Shown: in pieces, positions 42,624-51,108 of the stretch
Layout: each line of letters starts with the position of its first letter
How positions within the stretch are numbered: the first letter of the stretch is position 1
DNA from: an uncultured Subdoligranulum sp.
GTDB taxonomy: Bacteria > Bacillota > Clostridia > Oscillospirales > Ruminococcaceae
Assembly (NCBI GenBank): GCA_945830575.1
Contig: CALZZE010000018.1
Span: 1 to 53,642, forward strand
Length of the DNA stretch: 53,642 bases
Reading direction: 5' to 3'
Program-made: the position numbers and the translations under genes
Notes under the pieces: generated by a model
Databases searched by the model: none
What the model was told of the DNA's origin: nothing
The model's input: the letters and a program-made list of their open reading frames with translations, nothing else

Positions 42624-44297
42624 TCAGTCGTACCGGCTGGGCAGCGCCCGCAGCGAAATGGTGTGCTCGAAGGTGCTGTAGTCGGTGAGGTAGGCGGTGA
42701 AGCAGCCTTCCACCCGGCCAAGGCTCCCCTCCTTGCCGGCGGTGTAGCTGTGCGCCGCAAAGCAGGGGCTCGCCTGAATGGCGTCCCGGCCCTTGGAGGC
42801 CAGCAGGGTGCCGTCCCGCACCACGACGCCGCCGCCCTCGGCGCCGTCCAGAGAAAAATGCTCGGTCTCCACCCGGCAGCCGGAGTCAAAGGCCAGCTCC
42901 ACGCGCAGCGGGGCGCGGTCGATGCCGGTGTTGCGGATGTGTACGTCGATGCCGTTTTCCACCTCGGTCACATCCACATCAAACACCATGTCGGGGCCGT
43001 ACAGCTTGTCCCGCTTGTCGTGGTCCATCTGCCACCAGTCGGCGGTGGCGGGCTTTTCGGCAAAGGGCAGGTAGTACCAGCCGGTCATGGTCTGGTGCAG
43101 ATGATAGCCGCCGTCCTGCGCCGTCAGCGTGGCGGGCACAAAATTGCGGTGCTCACAGAAGCTTGCGCCGATGCGCAGGTTGAGGCAGAACGCGCCGTTC
43201 TGGAAGAACAGGAAGGTGGGGCTTTGGTTGATGAGGGTGTAGCCCCAGCCGCCGCGGCGGCACCGCACAATGCCGGAACCTTCGTAGAATTTGTGGAAGT
43301 CGGTGGGCATGGCGTGGCCATCATGCTCCAGCTCCGCCAGCTGAGGCAGCAGCATGAGCAAAATCAGGCAGTCAAAGCTGCGCAGATGATGGCGGTCCAC
43401 CATCTCTATGATGGCGTTGGCCGCGTCCAGCAGATGCGGCTTATGGCAGGCCCAGCCCATGTACAGGTACTCCAGATAATACTCCCGGGGATAAATTTTG
43501 CGGCCCCGATCCCAGCGGGTGGAGTTGCTGGTGAAAATGCTGTCGTCCGGGTCAAGGTAGGTGAGCATCATGTCCAGATTGCGCAGCACCGGCTGGTAAT
43601 AGCTCTCGTCCCCGGTGGCGGCGGCCAGCATGATCATGGCGTCGTTGTTGATGCGGTTGTAGTTGCCCGCGCTGCGCTCGGCATATTCGCCGTCCTCATT
43701 GCAGTCGTTGCCCTCGTTGAGGATGGCTTCGGCCGCGGTGCGGCACGCCGGCATGTCAAACAGTTTGGCACAGAGCATCAGCACCGAGGCGATGGCCCAG
43801 CGATGGTTGGGCGTGTGGAAGCCGCAGTGGGTCAGTGCCTCGGCGGCGTCCCGGATGATTTCCTCGTAAAGGGGGCGCAGTGCCGCCGCGGCGGCTCGGG
43901 CGGGTTCCTCCGCAGCCAGTTCCCCGTTTTCCACCTTGCACAGATAGACATAGGCGGGCAGCAGCCGCTTGGTGCAGAAGGCTGTGTCCGGCCCCGAGAA
44001 GAAGTTGCAGTTGATGAGGTCAAAGTAACCGCCCGGCCGCTGGGAGCGCCGCACAAAGGCCAGCGCCATTGTGATGCGGCGGCCAAGGTCAGCGTCCAGA
44101 TAATACCGGCTGTCCCGGTTCAGGTAGCAGGCGGTCATGGTGGTGGCGCGGTACACGGCGGTTTTCGGCTCGGAAAGGCTGTCCGCCTTGGGGAATCCGC
44201 CGCAGAAGGGACTGGCAGGATCCATGATCTGGATTTCCAGAAAACGGGCTGTGCGTTCCTCGCTGTCGCGCAGGATGCGGGCGTAATGCTGTTTCAT
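42624..44297 (-). CDS. Unknown protein, probable alpha/alpha-toroid carbohydrate-active protein
   Basis: 557 residues, no signal peptide, cytoplasmic by appearance. I do not recognise a named family. The N-terminal two thirds is helical, with repeated aromatic and histidine motifs (FHTPNHRWAIASVLMLCAK, RSAGNYNRINNDAMIMLAAA, YLEYLYMGWACHKPHLLDAA). The C-terminal third is beta-rich (VTEVENGIDVHIRNTG, VELAFDSGCRVETEHFSLD), the layout of many polysaccharide lyases and unsaturated-sugar hydrolases of the (alpha/alpha)6 barrel plus beta-sandwich kind. It sits between two ROK kinases and downstream of the GH105-type gene, so a role in uronic-acid oligosaccharide breakdown is likely. Enzyme class cannot be assigned. 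Confidence 0.6.
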   Translation of the reverse strand: MKQHYARILRDSEERTARFLEIQIMDPASPFCGGFPKADSLSEPKTAVYRATTMTACYLNRDSRYYLDADLGRRITMALAFVRRSQRPGGYFDLINCNFFSGPDTAFCTKRLLPAYVYLCKVENGELAAEEPARAAAAALRPLYEEIIRDAAEALTHCGFHTPNHRWAIASVLMLCAKLFDMPACRTAAEAILNEGNDCNEDGEYAERSAGNYNRINNDAMIMLAAATGDESYYQPVLRNLDMMLTYLDPDDSIFTSNSTRWDRGRKIYPREYYLEYLYMGWACHKPHLLDAANAIIEMVDRHHLRSFDCLILLMLLPQLAELEHDGHAMPTDFHKFYEGSGIVRCRRGGWGYTLINQSPTFLFFQNGAFCLNLRIGASFCEHRNFVPATLTAQDGGYHLHQTMTGWYYLPFAEKPATADWWQMDHDKRDKLYGPDMVFDVDVTEVENGIDVHIRNTGIDRAPLRVELAFDSGCRVETEHFSLDGAEGGGVVVRDGTLLASKGRDAIQASPCFAAHSYTAGKEGSLGRVEGCFTAYLTDYSTFEHTISLRALPSRYD

Positions 44298-44315
44298 GGG
44301 GCACCTCCTTTGGTG

Positions 44316-45254
44316 TCACTGGGTCCTGCCCAGCAGGGCGGCGCCGATGATGCCGGCGTCCCCGAACAGCCGGGCGGCCACGATGTCGGTCTGGGGGCCG
44401 GTGCCGCGGGAATAGCCGTGGGCGGCATTGTAGGCGCGCAGCGGCTGGATGAGCACATCCCCCTGACGGCTGATGCCGCCGCCGATGCAGAGGATCTCCG
44501 GCTGGAAAATGTTGATGATGCTGGTAACGCCCACGCACAGGTAGCCGATGTAGGTATCCACCACCTGCCGGGCAACGGCGTCGCCCGCCTGCGCGGCGTC
44601 AAAAATGCGTTTGCCGTTCAGTTCCCCCGTCCACAGGGCGCTTTCGGGGTGGTCCGCCATGGCGGCGCGGGCCTGCTGGATGAGGGCGGTGACGCTGCCG
44701 TACTGCTCAAAGCAGCCGCGCAGGCCGCAGTTACATTCCAGACCGTCCTGCTGGATGACAAAATGCCCCAGCTCTGCGGCGGCGCCGTTGCAGCCGGTAA
44801 GGACGTGCCCGTCCAGCACCACACCGCCGCCCACGCCGGTGCCCAGCGTCACCATGACCATGCTGCGGCTGCCCTTGCCCGCCCCGGCGCAGTATTCGCC
44901 CCAGGCGGCGGCGTTGGCGTCGTTGTCCACGAACACCGGGCGGCCCAGCCGCTGGGTGAGCAGGTCGGCCAGCGGGGTGTTGTGAAATTCCAGATTGTTG
45001 GCGTACAGCACGGTGCCGGTGGCGGTGTCCACGCTGCCGGGCGCGCCCACGCCCACCCACGCGGCGTCCTTGAGTTCCAGACCCGCCTTCTGCACCATGG
45101 CGCGGCACAGCATCGCGATACGGTCCGCGATGGTGTCCGCCGTGCAGGGCAGGCCGGTGGGGATGCTGTCGGTGAGGAGCAGACGGCCCTCCAAGTCCGC
45201 AAGACCGCCCGCGATGTTGGTGCCGCCCAGATCAATGCCGATACAGTAGCGCAT
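44316..45254 (-). CDS. ROK-family sugar kinase, copy 2
   Basis: 312 residues with the same plan as the other ROK kinase: CIGIDLGGTNIAGGLADLEG, FVDNDANAAAWGEY near residue 105, VTLGTGVGGGVVLDGHVL, ELGHFV then CNCGLRGCFEQYGS (zinc motif), CIGGGISRQGD. It is clearly diverged from copy 1, so the two probably differ in sugar rather than being a recent duplication. Starts 12 bp after the MFS transporter stop. The substrate is unknown. Confidence 0.9.
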   Translation of the reverse strand: MRYCIGIDLGGTNIAGGLADLEGRLLLTDSIPTGLPCTADTIADRIAMLCRAMVQKAGLELKDAAWVGVGAPGSVDTATGTVLYANNLEFHNTPLADLLTQRLGRPVFVDNDANAAAWGEYCAGAGKGSRSMVMVTLGTGVGGGVVLDGHVLTGCNGAAAELGHFVIQQDGLECNCGLRGCFEQYGSVTALIQQARAAMADHPESALWTGELNGKRIFDAAQAGDAVARQVVDTYIGYLCVGVTSIINIFQPEILCIGGGISRQGDVLIQPLRAYNAAHGYSRGTGPQTDIVAARLFGDAGIIGAALLGRTQ

Positions 45255-45266
45255 AGGGGTTCCTCC

Positions 45267-46430
45267 TTATTGCACAGTGGGTTTGCAGCGCCGGGTGAAC
45301 ACCACGAACACTGCCAGAAATGCCAGCATGGACACCGGCAGCACCAGAATGCTGCGGCCGTAGCCGATGGCATCCACCAGACGGCCAAAGCCCACGTTGA
45401 ACAGGATGTCCGCCAACGAAGCGATGCTGATGATGGTGCCCGCCGCGCCGGAGACCTGCCGCGCCGGGAAATAGAGCCGGATGCTCATGACCAGCGTGGG
45501 ATAGAGAATGGACAGGAAAAATCCGCTGGCCGCCCACAGCGGCATGAGCGCCGCACCGCCCAGACTGCCCGCCACGTAGAGAACCGTGCCCAGCAGGCCG
45601 AACACCGTCAGGCTTTTGAGGACGCCCAGCTTGTCCACCAGCGGGGACAGCACCAACCGCCCCAGCATGACACCGCCGAAAAACACCGACAGATACCGGG
45701 CCGCAGTGGCCTGGGGCAGGCCCAGACCGGTGGTGGCGTAGGCCACCAGCCAGTTCATGACGCCGTGCTCCGCGATGAAATAGGTGCCGAACACCAGCAC
45801 AAAGGGGATGACGATGCCCCAGCGGTAGGGTTCCCGGGCGGCGGAGGCGTCCTGCGCGGCGGCAGGCTCCTCCGGCACCTGACAGAACAGCAGCAGCACA
45901 AAGGCAGCCGCGCCCAGCACCAGCAGGCCCAGATTGGTCTTTTGCCAGAACCCGAAGCCGTCGGCGTAGGTGCCCAGCAGATACTGGCTGCCGCTGGTGC
46001 CTATGCCCTGCGTGAAGAACAGGAAGTTGACAAAGAATCCCGGCGACGCCGCAAAGAGCAGCGGCGTCACCAGATTCATGGTGGTGTTGAGCAGCGTGGA
46101 GGAGCCCATGACCACCGCCATGGCGCCCAGCAGCACCGGGTAGCTGTCCGTGAAGGCGAACAGCGCCAGCGCGGCCATCCACAGAAGCATGAGGGTTTGC
46201 AGCACCCGCTTTTTGGCGAAGCGCTGGCTGATGTTGCCGCCCACCAGAAGAAACACCAGATTGCCGATGTAGCTCACCGTGACGATGAGGCCCACCTGCG
46301 TGGCGGTCAGCCCGAAATGCTGCTGGAAGATGGTGGAAAAGATGCCCCGCAGACTGTCCGAGCTGCCAAGGCCCACCATCAGCACCACAAAGGCCGCAAA
46401 GGTCAGCGGCATGCTTTGTTTTGTTTTCAT
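45267..46430 (-). CDS. MFS transporter (sugar/oligosaccharide uptake candidate), fused in frame to the GH105 gene
   Basis: About 387 residues with twelve predicted membrane segments, starting KTKQSMPLTFAAFVVLMVGL and with the MFS loop NISQRFAKKRVLQ between segments 2 and 3. It resembles fungal-fucose-permease-like and other sugar MFS carriers in layout. There is no stop between the GH105 gene and this ATG: LFLIEAGDTRHPL runs straight into MKTKQ. No strong ribosome binding site precedes the ATG. In the other two frames the same place reads TTTGATGA, so a single-base change would restore separate overlapping genes. Confidence 0.75.
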   Translation of the reverse strand: MKTKQSMPLTFAAFVVLMVGLGSSDSLRGIFSTIFQQHFGLTATQVGLIVTVSYIGNLVFLLVGGNISQRFAKKRVLQTLMLLWMAALALFAFTDSYPVLLGAMAVVMGSSTLLNTTMNLVTPLLFAASPGFFVNFLFFTQGIGTSGSQYLLGTYADGFGFWQKTNLGLLVLGAAAFVLLLFCQVPEEPAAAQDASAAREPYRWGIVIPFVLVFGTYFIAEHGVMNWLVAYATTGLGLPQATAARYLSVFFGGVMLGRLVLSPLVDKLGVLKSLTVFGLLGTVLYVAGSLGGAALMPLWAASGFFLSILYPTLVMSIRLYFPARQVSGAAGTIISIASLADILFNVGFGRLVDAIGYGRSILVLPVSMLAFLAVFVVFTRRCKPTVQ

Positions 46431-47525
46431 CAAAGGGTGTCGGGTGTCCCCTGCCTCAATGAGGAACAGCATCGCCATGGCCTGGCCGTAGGGCATGGAA
46501 TGCAGCGGGATCTGCTTGTAGAAGTCCTTGCTTTCGCGGCCCATGGGGGTGCCGTAGGACACCTGACGCACCACGCCGGTCTCGTCGATGCAGTCCAGCA
46601 CCGGCTGCAGGGCGCGGCGGGCGTTTTCCCGGTAGCGCTCCTCTGTGATGCCCATATTCACCGCCTTGAGGATACCGTAGCCAAAGCCGCTGGTGGCGCT
46701 GGCCTCCAGATAGGAGGTGTCGTCATCCAGCAGGGTGTGCCACATGCCGCCCTCGTCCTGCAGGTTGGCCAGCGTCTCGATCTGGCGGTTGAGGGTGCTG
46801 ATGAGCAGACGGCGGTCCGGGGCGTTCACCTCCACCATGTCCAGCAGCACCGGGATGGCGATGGTCACCCAGCTGTTGCCGCGGCCCCAGAAGGCCTCGG
46901 CAAAGTTGTGGCAGCCCTCATAGGTGAAGCCGTGGAACCACAGGCCGGTCTTTTTCTCGGACAGGTACTTGGTGTGCAGCAGGAACTGGTAGACGGCCTC
47001 GTCAATGTACTCCTGCTTGTGCAAAATCCGTCCCATATTGGCAAGGGGCAGCACCGCCATGAACAGCGTGTCATCCCACAGCTCGCCGTCGTTGCGGCGG
47101 TCGGAGGTCATGTGCTGGAAGCCGCCCTCCGGGGTGCGGGGCAGGCTCTCGTAGGCCCACTGCGCCCACTCTTTGCACACATTGCCGTAGGTTTCGTTGC
47201 CGGTGTACTCGTACAGGTAGCTCAGCGCCAGAATGGGCGCCATGGTGTTGATGTTCTTGCCGGGCAGGCCGCCGGCGATACAGTTATCATAGTATTCGGT
47301 CAGAACGTTCAGGCAGCGCTCATCGTGTGTTTTTTCAAACAGCTTCCACAGACCGTACAGGCCCACGCCCTGCGTCCACTCCCACAACAGATACCGGGCC
47401 ACGTTGCCCTAGTCCATGTTGCTCTTGGCCATGTTCTCCAAAAAGCCCTCATCCACTTCGTAAAGGACCTTTTTGAAGCTCTCGATGCACAGATCCAGCT
47501 TTCGGTTGATTTCTGCCTTGTTCAT
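46431..47525 (-). pseudogene. GH88/GH105-type unsaturated uronyl hydrolase, interrupted by an in-frame TAG
   Basis: Cytoplasmic enzyme that removes 4,5-unsaturated uronic acid from oligosaccharides released by polysaccharide lyases. The start MNKAEINRKLDLCIESFKK lies behind GGAG. Codon 39 is TAG (47409-47411), after which the same frame goes on with GNVARYLLWEWTQGVGLYGL and the expected motifs: PGKNINTMAPILALSY, GELWDDTLFMAVLPLANMG (aspartate region of the active site), HGFTYEGCHNFAEAFWGRGN, SATSGFGYGILKAV and PYGQAMAMLF near the end. Apart from the TAG the gene looks whole at about 365 residues. A restart after the TAG would lack the first barrel helix. Confidence 0.8.
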
Positions 47526-47604
47526 GGTAATATTACTCCTTTCATACACCGCGGGGCGGTGTCCAATGACAGTATAGCAAAGGGGCGAAACAAAAACCAC
47601 CTCA

Positions 47605-47659
47605 TTTTTGCTTTCCTTCGCAAAATCGATTGCACTTTTTGCTCTGTTTCCTGTATAAT
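47605..47659 (+). promoter_or_regulatory. Promoter of the second AraC regulator, with a short direct repeat
   Basis: TTGCAC (47630-47635), an 18-nt spacer and TATAAT (47654-47659). TTTTTGCT occurs at 47605-47612 and again at 47636-47643, 31 bp apart (three helical turns), and could be regulator half-sites. The gap is shared with the divergent GH105 operon. Confidence 0.55.
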
Positions 47660-47704
47660 GAGAAGAAAGTCTGACAACTTTTCAAAAGAACAGGAGGTTT
47701 TTTT

Positions 47705-48670
47705 GTGTATTTGGACGAAACGCTGTTGTTCAAGGAGCAGTATATGATCTCCGTCAACAAATCTGAGGACCCGCTGTTCTACTGCTTTGACTACGACACA
47801 CGTTCCTACCGCATCAACATGGCGTTCCAGCACTTCCATCATTTTTATGAGATCTACATCCCGCTGGACCCCAACGCCTCCCATCTGATTGAAGGCGATT
47901 ACTACGCCCTGCAGCCCTATGACATTGTGCTGCTGCGGCCCTCGCTGCTCCACAAGACGGAGTATCCCACCGGCGACCCCTGCCGCCGTCTGGTGATTGC
48001 GTTCTCTTTCCCGATGGCGGACACCCCCATGAAACCGCTGATGGATGATGCCCTCGCCCCCTTTGAGAGCGAGTGCCCCATCTACCGTTTTCAGGAGGAT
48101 GTACGGGCGCAGGCGTTTTCCCATCTGAACGCCATCTTCCGCATGGGCCGTCAGCCCAATACACCGCTGTCCCAGCTTTGCATCCAGTGCGAGCTGCTGG
48201 AGTTTCTGGCGGTGCTGGCACAGAATGTGAAGCAGAACACCTATCACACGCAGGATCTGGCGGATTCCATCACCCATAAGGTGTATTCAGTGACCAGCTA
48301 CATCCACCGGCATTACACTTCGGAGCTGTCGCTGGAATCGCTGTCCAAGGAATTTTTCATCAGTCCCTATTATCTGTCCCACCAGTTCCGGCGGGTGACA
48401 GGGTTCTCTCTCATCAATTACATTCAGATCACCCGGGTGCGCAACGCCCAGCAGCTGTTGCTGTACACCGATATGAAAATCGCCGACATCACCACGCAAT
48501 GCGGGTTCACCAGCTTTTCCCAGTTCAACCGGGTGTTCAACAAATTCTGCCACGTGTCGCCGTCCCAGTTCCGCATTGACGGGCAGGTGCGCTCCATCGA
48601 GGGCATTCCCTACGAGAAGCGGCCCTCCCCGGGCAGCTCCGACCGCAAGCGGGGCGTGAACTCCTATTAG
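47705..48670 (+). CDS. AraC-family transcriptional regulator (uronic-acid locus)
   Basis: 321 residues starting at GTG behind AGGAGG. The N-terminal cupin domain has FHHFYEIYIPLD and YYALQPYDIVLLRPSLLHKT. The C-terminal double helix-turn-helix is LSLESLSKEFFISPYYLSHQF plus MKIADITTQCGFTSFSQFNR, ending VSPSQFR. Divergent from the GH105-MFS-ROK operon, so probably its sugar-responsive activator. Its stop codon overlaps the stop of the convergent 3' gene by 4 bp, leaving no room for a terminator. Confidence 0.88.
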   Translation: MYLDETLLFKEQYMISVNKSEDPLFYCFDYDTRSYRINMAFQHFHHFYEIYIPLDPNASHLIEGDYYALQPYDIVLLRPSLLHKTEYPTGDPCRRLVIAFSFPMADTPMKPLMDDALAPFESECPIYRFQEDVRAQAFSHLNAIFRMGRQPNTPLSQLCIQCELLEFLAVLAQNVKQNTYHTQDLADSITHKVYSVTSYIHRHYTSELSLESLSKEFFISPYYLSHQFRRVTGFSLINYIQITRVRNAQQLLLYTDMKIADITTQCGFTSFSQFNRVFNKFCHVSPSQFRIDGQVRSIEGIPYEKRPSPGSSDRKRGVNSY

Positions 48671-50135
48671 TTTTTCTTTTGCAGCGTCAGTTTGCCGTAG
48701 CGGTCATAGCCGCTGTACTGCATGGGCGCGCCGTTGACGGTCAGCGCCTCTCCCCAGGCGCTGTGCAGCGTACCGTAAGCCGGGTCGCCAAAGGTGAAGG
48801 ACAGCCCCTCCACCGTAAGCGGCGCGGCTTTTATGTTTTGCGCAAACTGTGCAAGGGTGTCGAACGCATCGCTCTGGGCGGCGCGCACCAGCCACAGGCA
48901 GCGGCGGCCGGGAGCAATGGCCTCCCGCCGGGCCTGCGGGCCGCTCTGCACCCACTGCATGGGACGGGAACAGTACACCGCCGCGTAAGCCCCTCCCAGA
49001 CGTACAAAGGCCCAATGCTCCTCGGTGATGGCCTCGTCAAATTCCATGAGGGGCAGATACAGGTGGGTCATGTCCACGGGATGCTCCGGCGCAACGTCAT
49101 ACAGCAGCGCCGCAAAGTCCTTGTACTGCTGCACCTGCGGCAGCGTGCCGTTGCCCGCCCAGTAGGAGGGCCGCGCCGCGCCCAGCTGCACCCACTCGCC
49201 GGGATGGCTGACCCACAGCTGGGCCGCGCCGGTGAAGGTGAGCTGGAAGGGGTTTTCCTGATGGCCCGGCGTGCCGGGACGGAAATTGGCGGCGCTGGTC
49301 ATCATGTAATCGCTGGTGCGGTAGGTGTACAGGTCTACGTAGCCATCGTTGCCCTGGGTGGTCTGGCAGATGAGTTCCTCGCCGGGGGCGATGTCCACCC
49401 ATTGCCGCAGTTCCTCCGGGGCCTCGTAGTCCGACAGGCAGAGCGACACAATACCCTTGCCCGCGTGACCCGGCAGTCCGTTGCCGAACAGGATGCGGCT
49501 GAACCCGGTGGGACAGTTGGACCAGTTGCCGAACTGCTCCTTGATATAGGTACGCCCGGAGGAACCGGCCATCATGCCCTTGTGGGCGTGTACCGCCATG
49601 ATGTGGCAGGAAAAATCCAGACCTTCCTTGCCCAGCGCCCGCATTTCGGGGTTCTGCGCAAAGGCGTACAGGCTGCCGAAGCCCAGCGTGTCGATGGGCA
49701 GGTAGGGGCTGGAGTTCCACTCGGTAAAGCCCTCCCTGCGGAAGGTTACGAACCAATCCCGCAGCAGGCGCTTGGCCTTCTCCTGCATCTGCACGCCGGT
49801 CATGCCGCTGTTGGTGAAGATGCGGTCAGGGTACAGCTCGCCCGCCAGAAGCTGGCAGGTGTGGAACATAAGGGCGTGGTTCTCGCTCCAGAACCACATG
49901 GCATCATTGCCCGGCTCGTCCAGCCAGTAGCGGAAGCCGATGAGGCAGTCCTCCAGCTCCTGCCGCACCGCCGGGGACAGGATATCCCCGTACATTTTAA
50001 TAATGTAGGGATAATAGACCAGATAGAAGTCGCTGCAATCGAACCGGCGGCGGATATAGTCCGACTGGATGGCCAGCAGCTTTTCCGCCTCGGCCACGCT
50101 GCCGCCGGTAGCCAGCAGCGCCATCATTTTCCCCA
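48667..50135 (-). pseudogene. Unknown alpha/alpha-toroid-type protein, 5' end lost
   Basis: About 485-490 residues remain. I do not recognise a named family. A helical first part holds YYPYIIKMYGDILSPAVRQE, MWFWSENHALMFHTCQLLAG and EWNSSPYLPIDTLGFGSLYA; the WSENH-type motif and the beta-rich second part (VDLYTYRTSDYMMTSAANF, LWVSHPGEWVQLGAARPS) are typical of heparinase-like and other alpha/alpha-toroid carbohydrate-active proteins. Upstream of about LLATGGS the sequence changes into the plus-strand ABC permease gene, so the natural start has been removed. The first ATG of the open frame lies inside the permease sequence. Expected partner of the uronic-acid genes. Confidence 0.6.
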
Positions 50136-50887
50136 TCGTGTGGATCTTCCTCAGCTCCTTCAAGCCCTCCAACGAGCTGTTCACCTACCCCCTGCGGCTG
50201 TTCCCCTCCACCCCCACCATCGAGCATTACACCTCGGTGCTGGAAGGCGGTTTTCTCGGCTACGTGAAGAACAGCCTGTTCCTTGCGGTGGTGGGCACCC
50301 TCATCACGCTGCTCATCAGCGCCATGTGCGGCTACGCGCTGGCCATCTACCGCTTTGAGATCAAGTACGTCAACCTGGTGTTCGGCGTGTTCCTGCTGGG
50401 CACCCTCATCCCCGGCGAGACGCTGACCATCCCCCAGTTCTCGGTCATCAGCGCCATGGGTCTGTACAACAACATCTGGGGCGTCATCCTGCCTGTTGTG
50501 ACCACCACCACCGGCATTTTCATGTACCGTCAGCATTACATGTCTCTGCCGCTGTCTCTGGTGGAGGCCGCCCGTATCGACGGCGCCAACGAATTCCAGA
50601 TCTTCTCCCACATCATGCTGCCCCTCGGCTCCAACGTGACCATCACGCTGACCATTTTCAGCTTCATGTGGCGCTGGAACGACTACATCCTGCCGCTGCT
50701 GGTATTGTCTGACCAGAAAAAGTACACCATCCAGATCGCCATCAAGAACTTCATCGGCAATACCGGCGTGGACTGGAGCTCCATTCTGTCCGCCTCGGTG
50801 CTGTCCATCCTGCCCATCATCGTGTTGTTCGTCATTCTGCAAAAGTACATTGTCGGCGGCGTTTCTGCCGGCGGCGTCAAGGGCTGA
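50127..50887 (+). pseudogene. ABC sugar transporter permease (MalG type), 5' end lost
   Basis: Inner-membrane subunit of a carbohydrate ABC importer. About 253 residues remain, from IIFPIVWIFLSSFKP on. Membrane segments and the coupling-helix EAA motif are clear (SLVEAARIDGANEFQIFSHI, LP after it), as is the C-terminal LPIIVLFVILQKYIVGGV. About 25 N-terminal residues with the first half of helix 1 and the start codon are missing, and no partner permease or binding protein lies upstream. The junction is head to head with the truncated toroid gene. A terminator follows. Confidence 0.75.
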
Positions 50888-50897
50888 TACTGCCCGC

Positions 50898-50927
50898 AAA
50901 GCCCTCCGGCGGGTGCCGGAGGGCTTT
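50898..50927 (+). terminator. Terminator after the ABC permease
   Basis: A 13-bp stem AAAGCCCTCCGGC / GCCGGAGGGCTTT with a GGGT loop, followed by CAGTTTGTTG. Confidence 0.8.
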
Positions 50928-50955
50928 CAGTTTGTTGAAAAACCTGCATTTCCAC

Positions 50956-51056
50956 TTGTAGGGGGCGGCGTCCTCGACGCCCCGTGGTGCGCTGCCAAAC
51001 AAGAAACATCGTTGTAAGGCTACCTTTTGCGGGCGGGACATGTCCCGCCCCTACAA
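50956..51056. repeat. 101-bp MITE-like element with inverted ends
   Basis: The ends are TTGTAGGGG (from 50956) and CCCCTACAA (to 51056), inverted copies of each other. Inside are an imperfect hairpin (GGGGCGGCGTC...GACGCCCC) near the left end and a perfect 20-bp palindrome GGGCGGGACATGTCCCGCCC at 51031-51050. No coding sequence fits. Such short palindromic units are common in gut Clostridia. It fills most of the 221-bp gap before the isomerase gene, whose ribosome binding site lies just after it. Confidence 0.65.
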
Positions 51057-51108
51057 ACAATGGCAAGGTGTCTCGTTGTGATTGGGCTTTTTCTGTAAGG
51101 AGGTTTTT

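Noticed and set aside
47409-47411. TAG as a recoded (pyrrolysine) codon in the GH105 gene
   Set aside because: No pyl genes or PYLIS-like context are seen, and other genes in the window are broken too, so a nonsense mutation or base error is simpler.
42348-47747. A 1799-codon open frame on the plus strand
   Set aside because: It runs antisense through five real genes with clear family motifs and has no recognisable domain or ribosome binding site.
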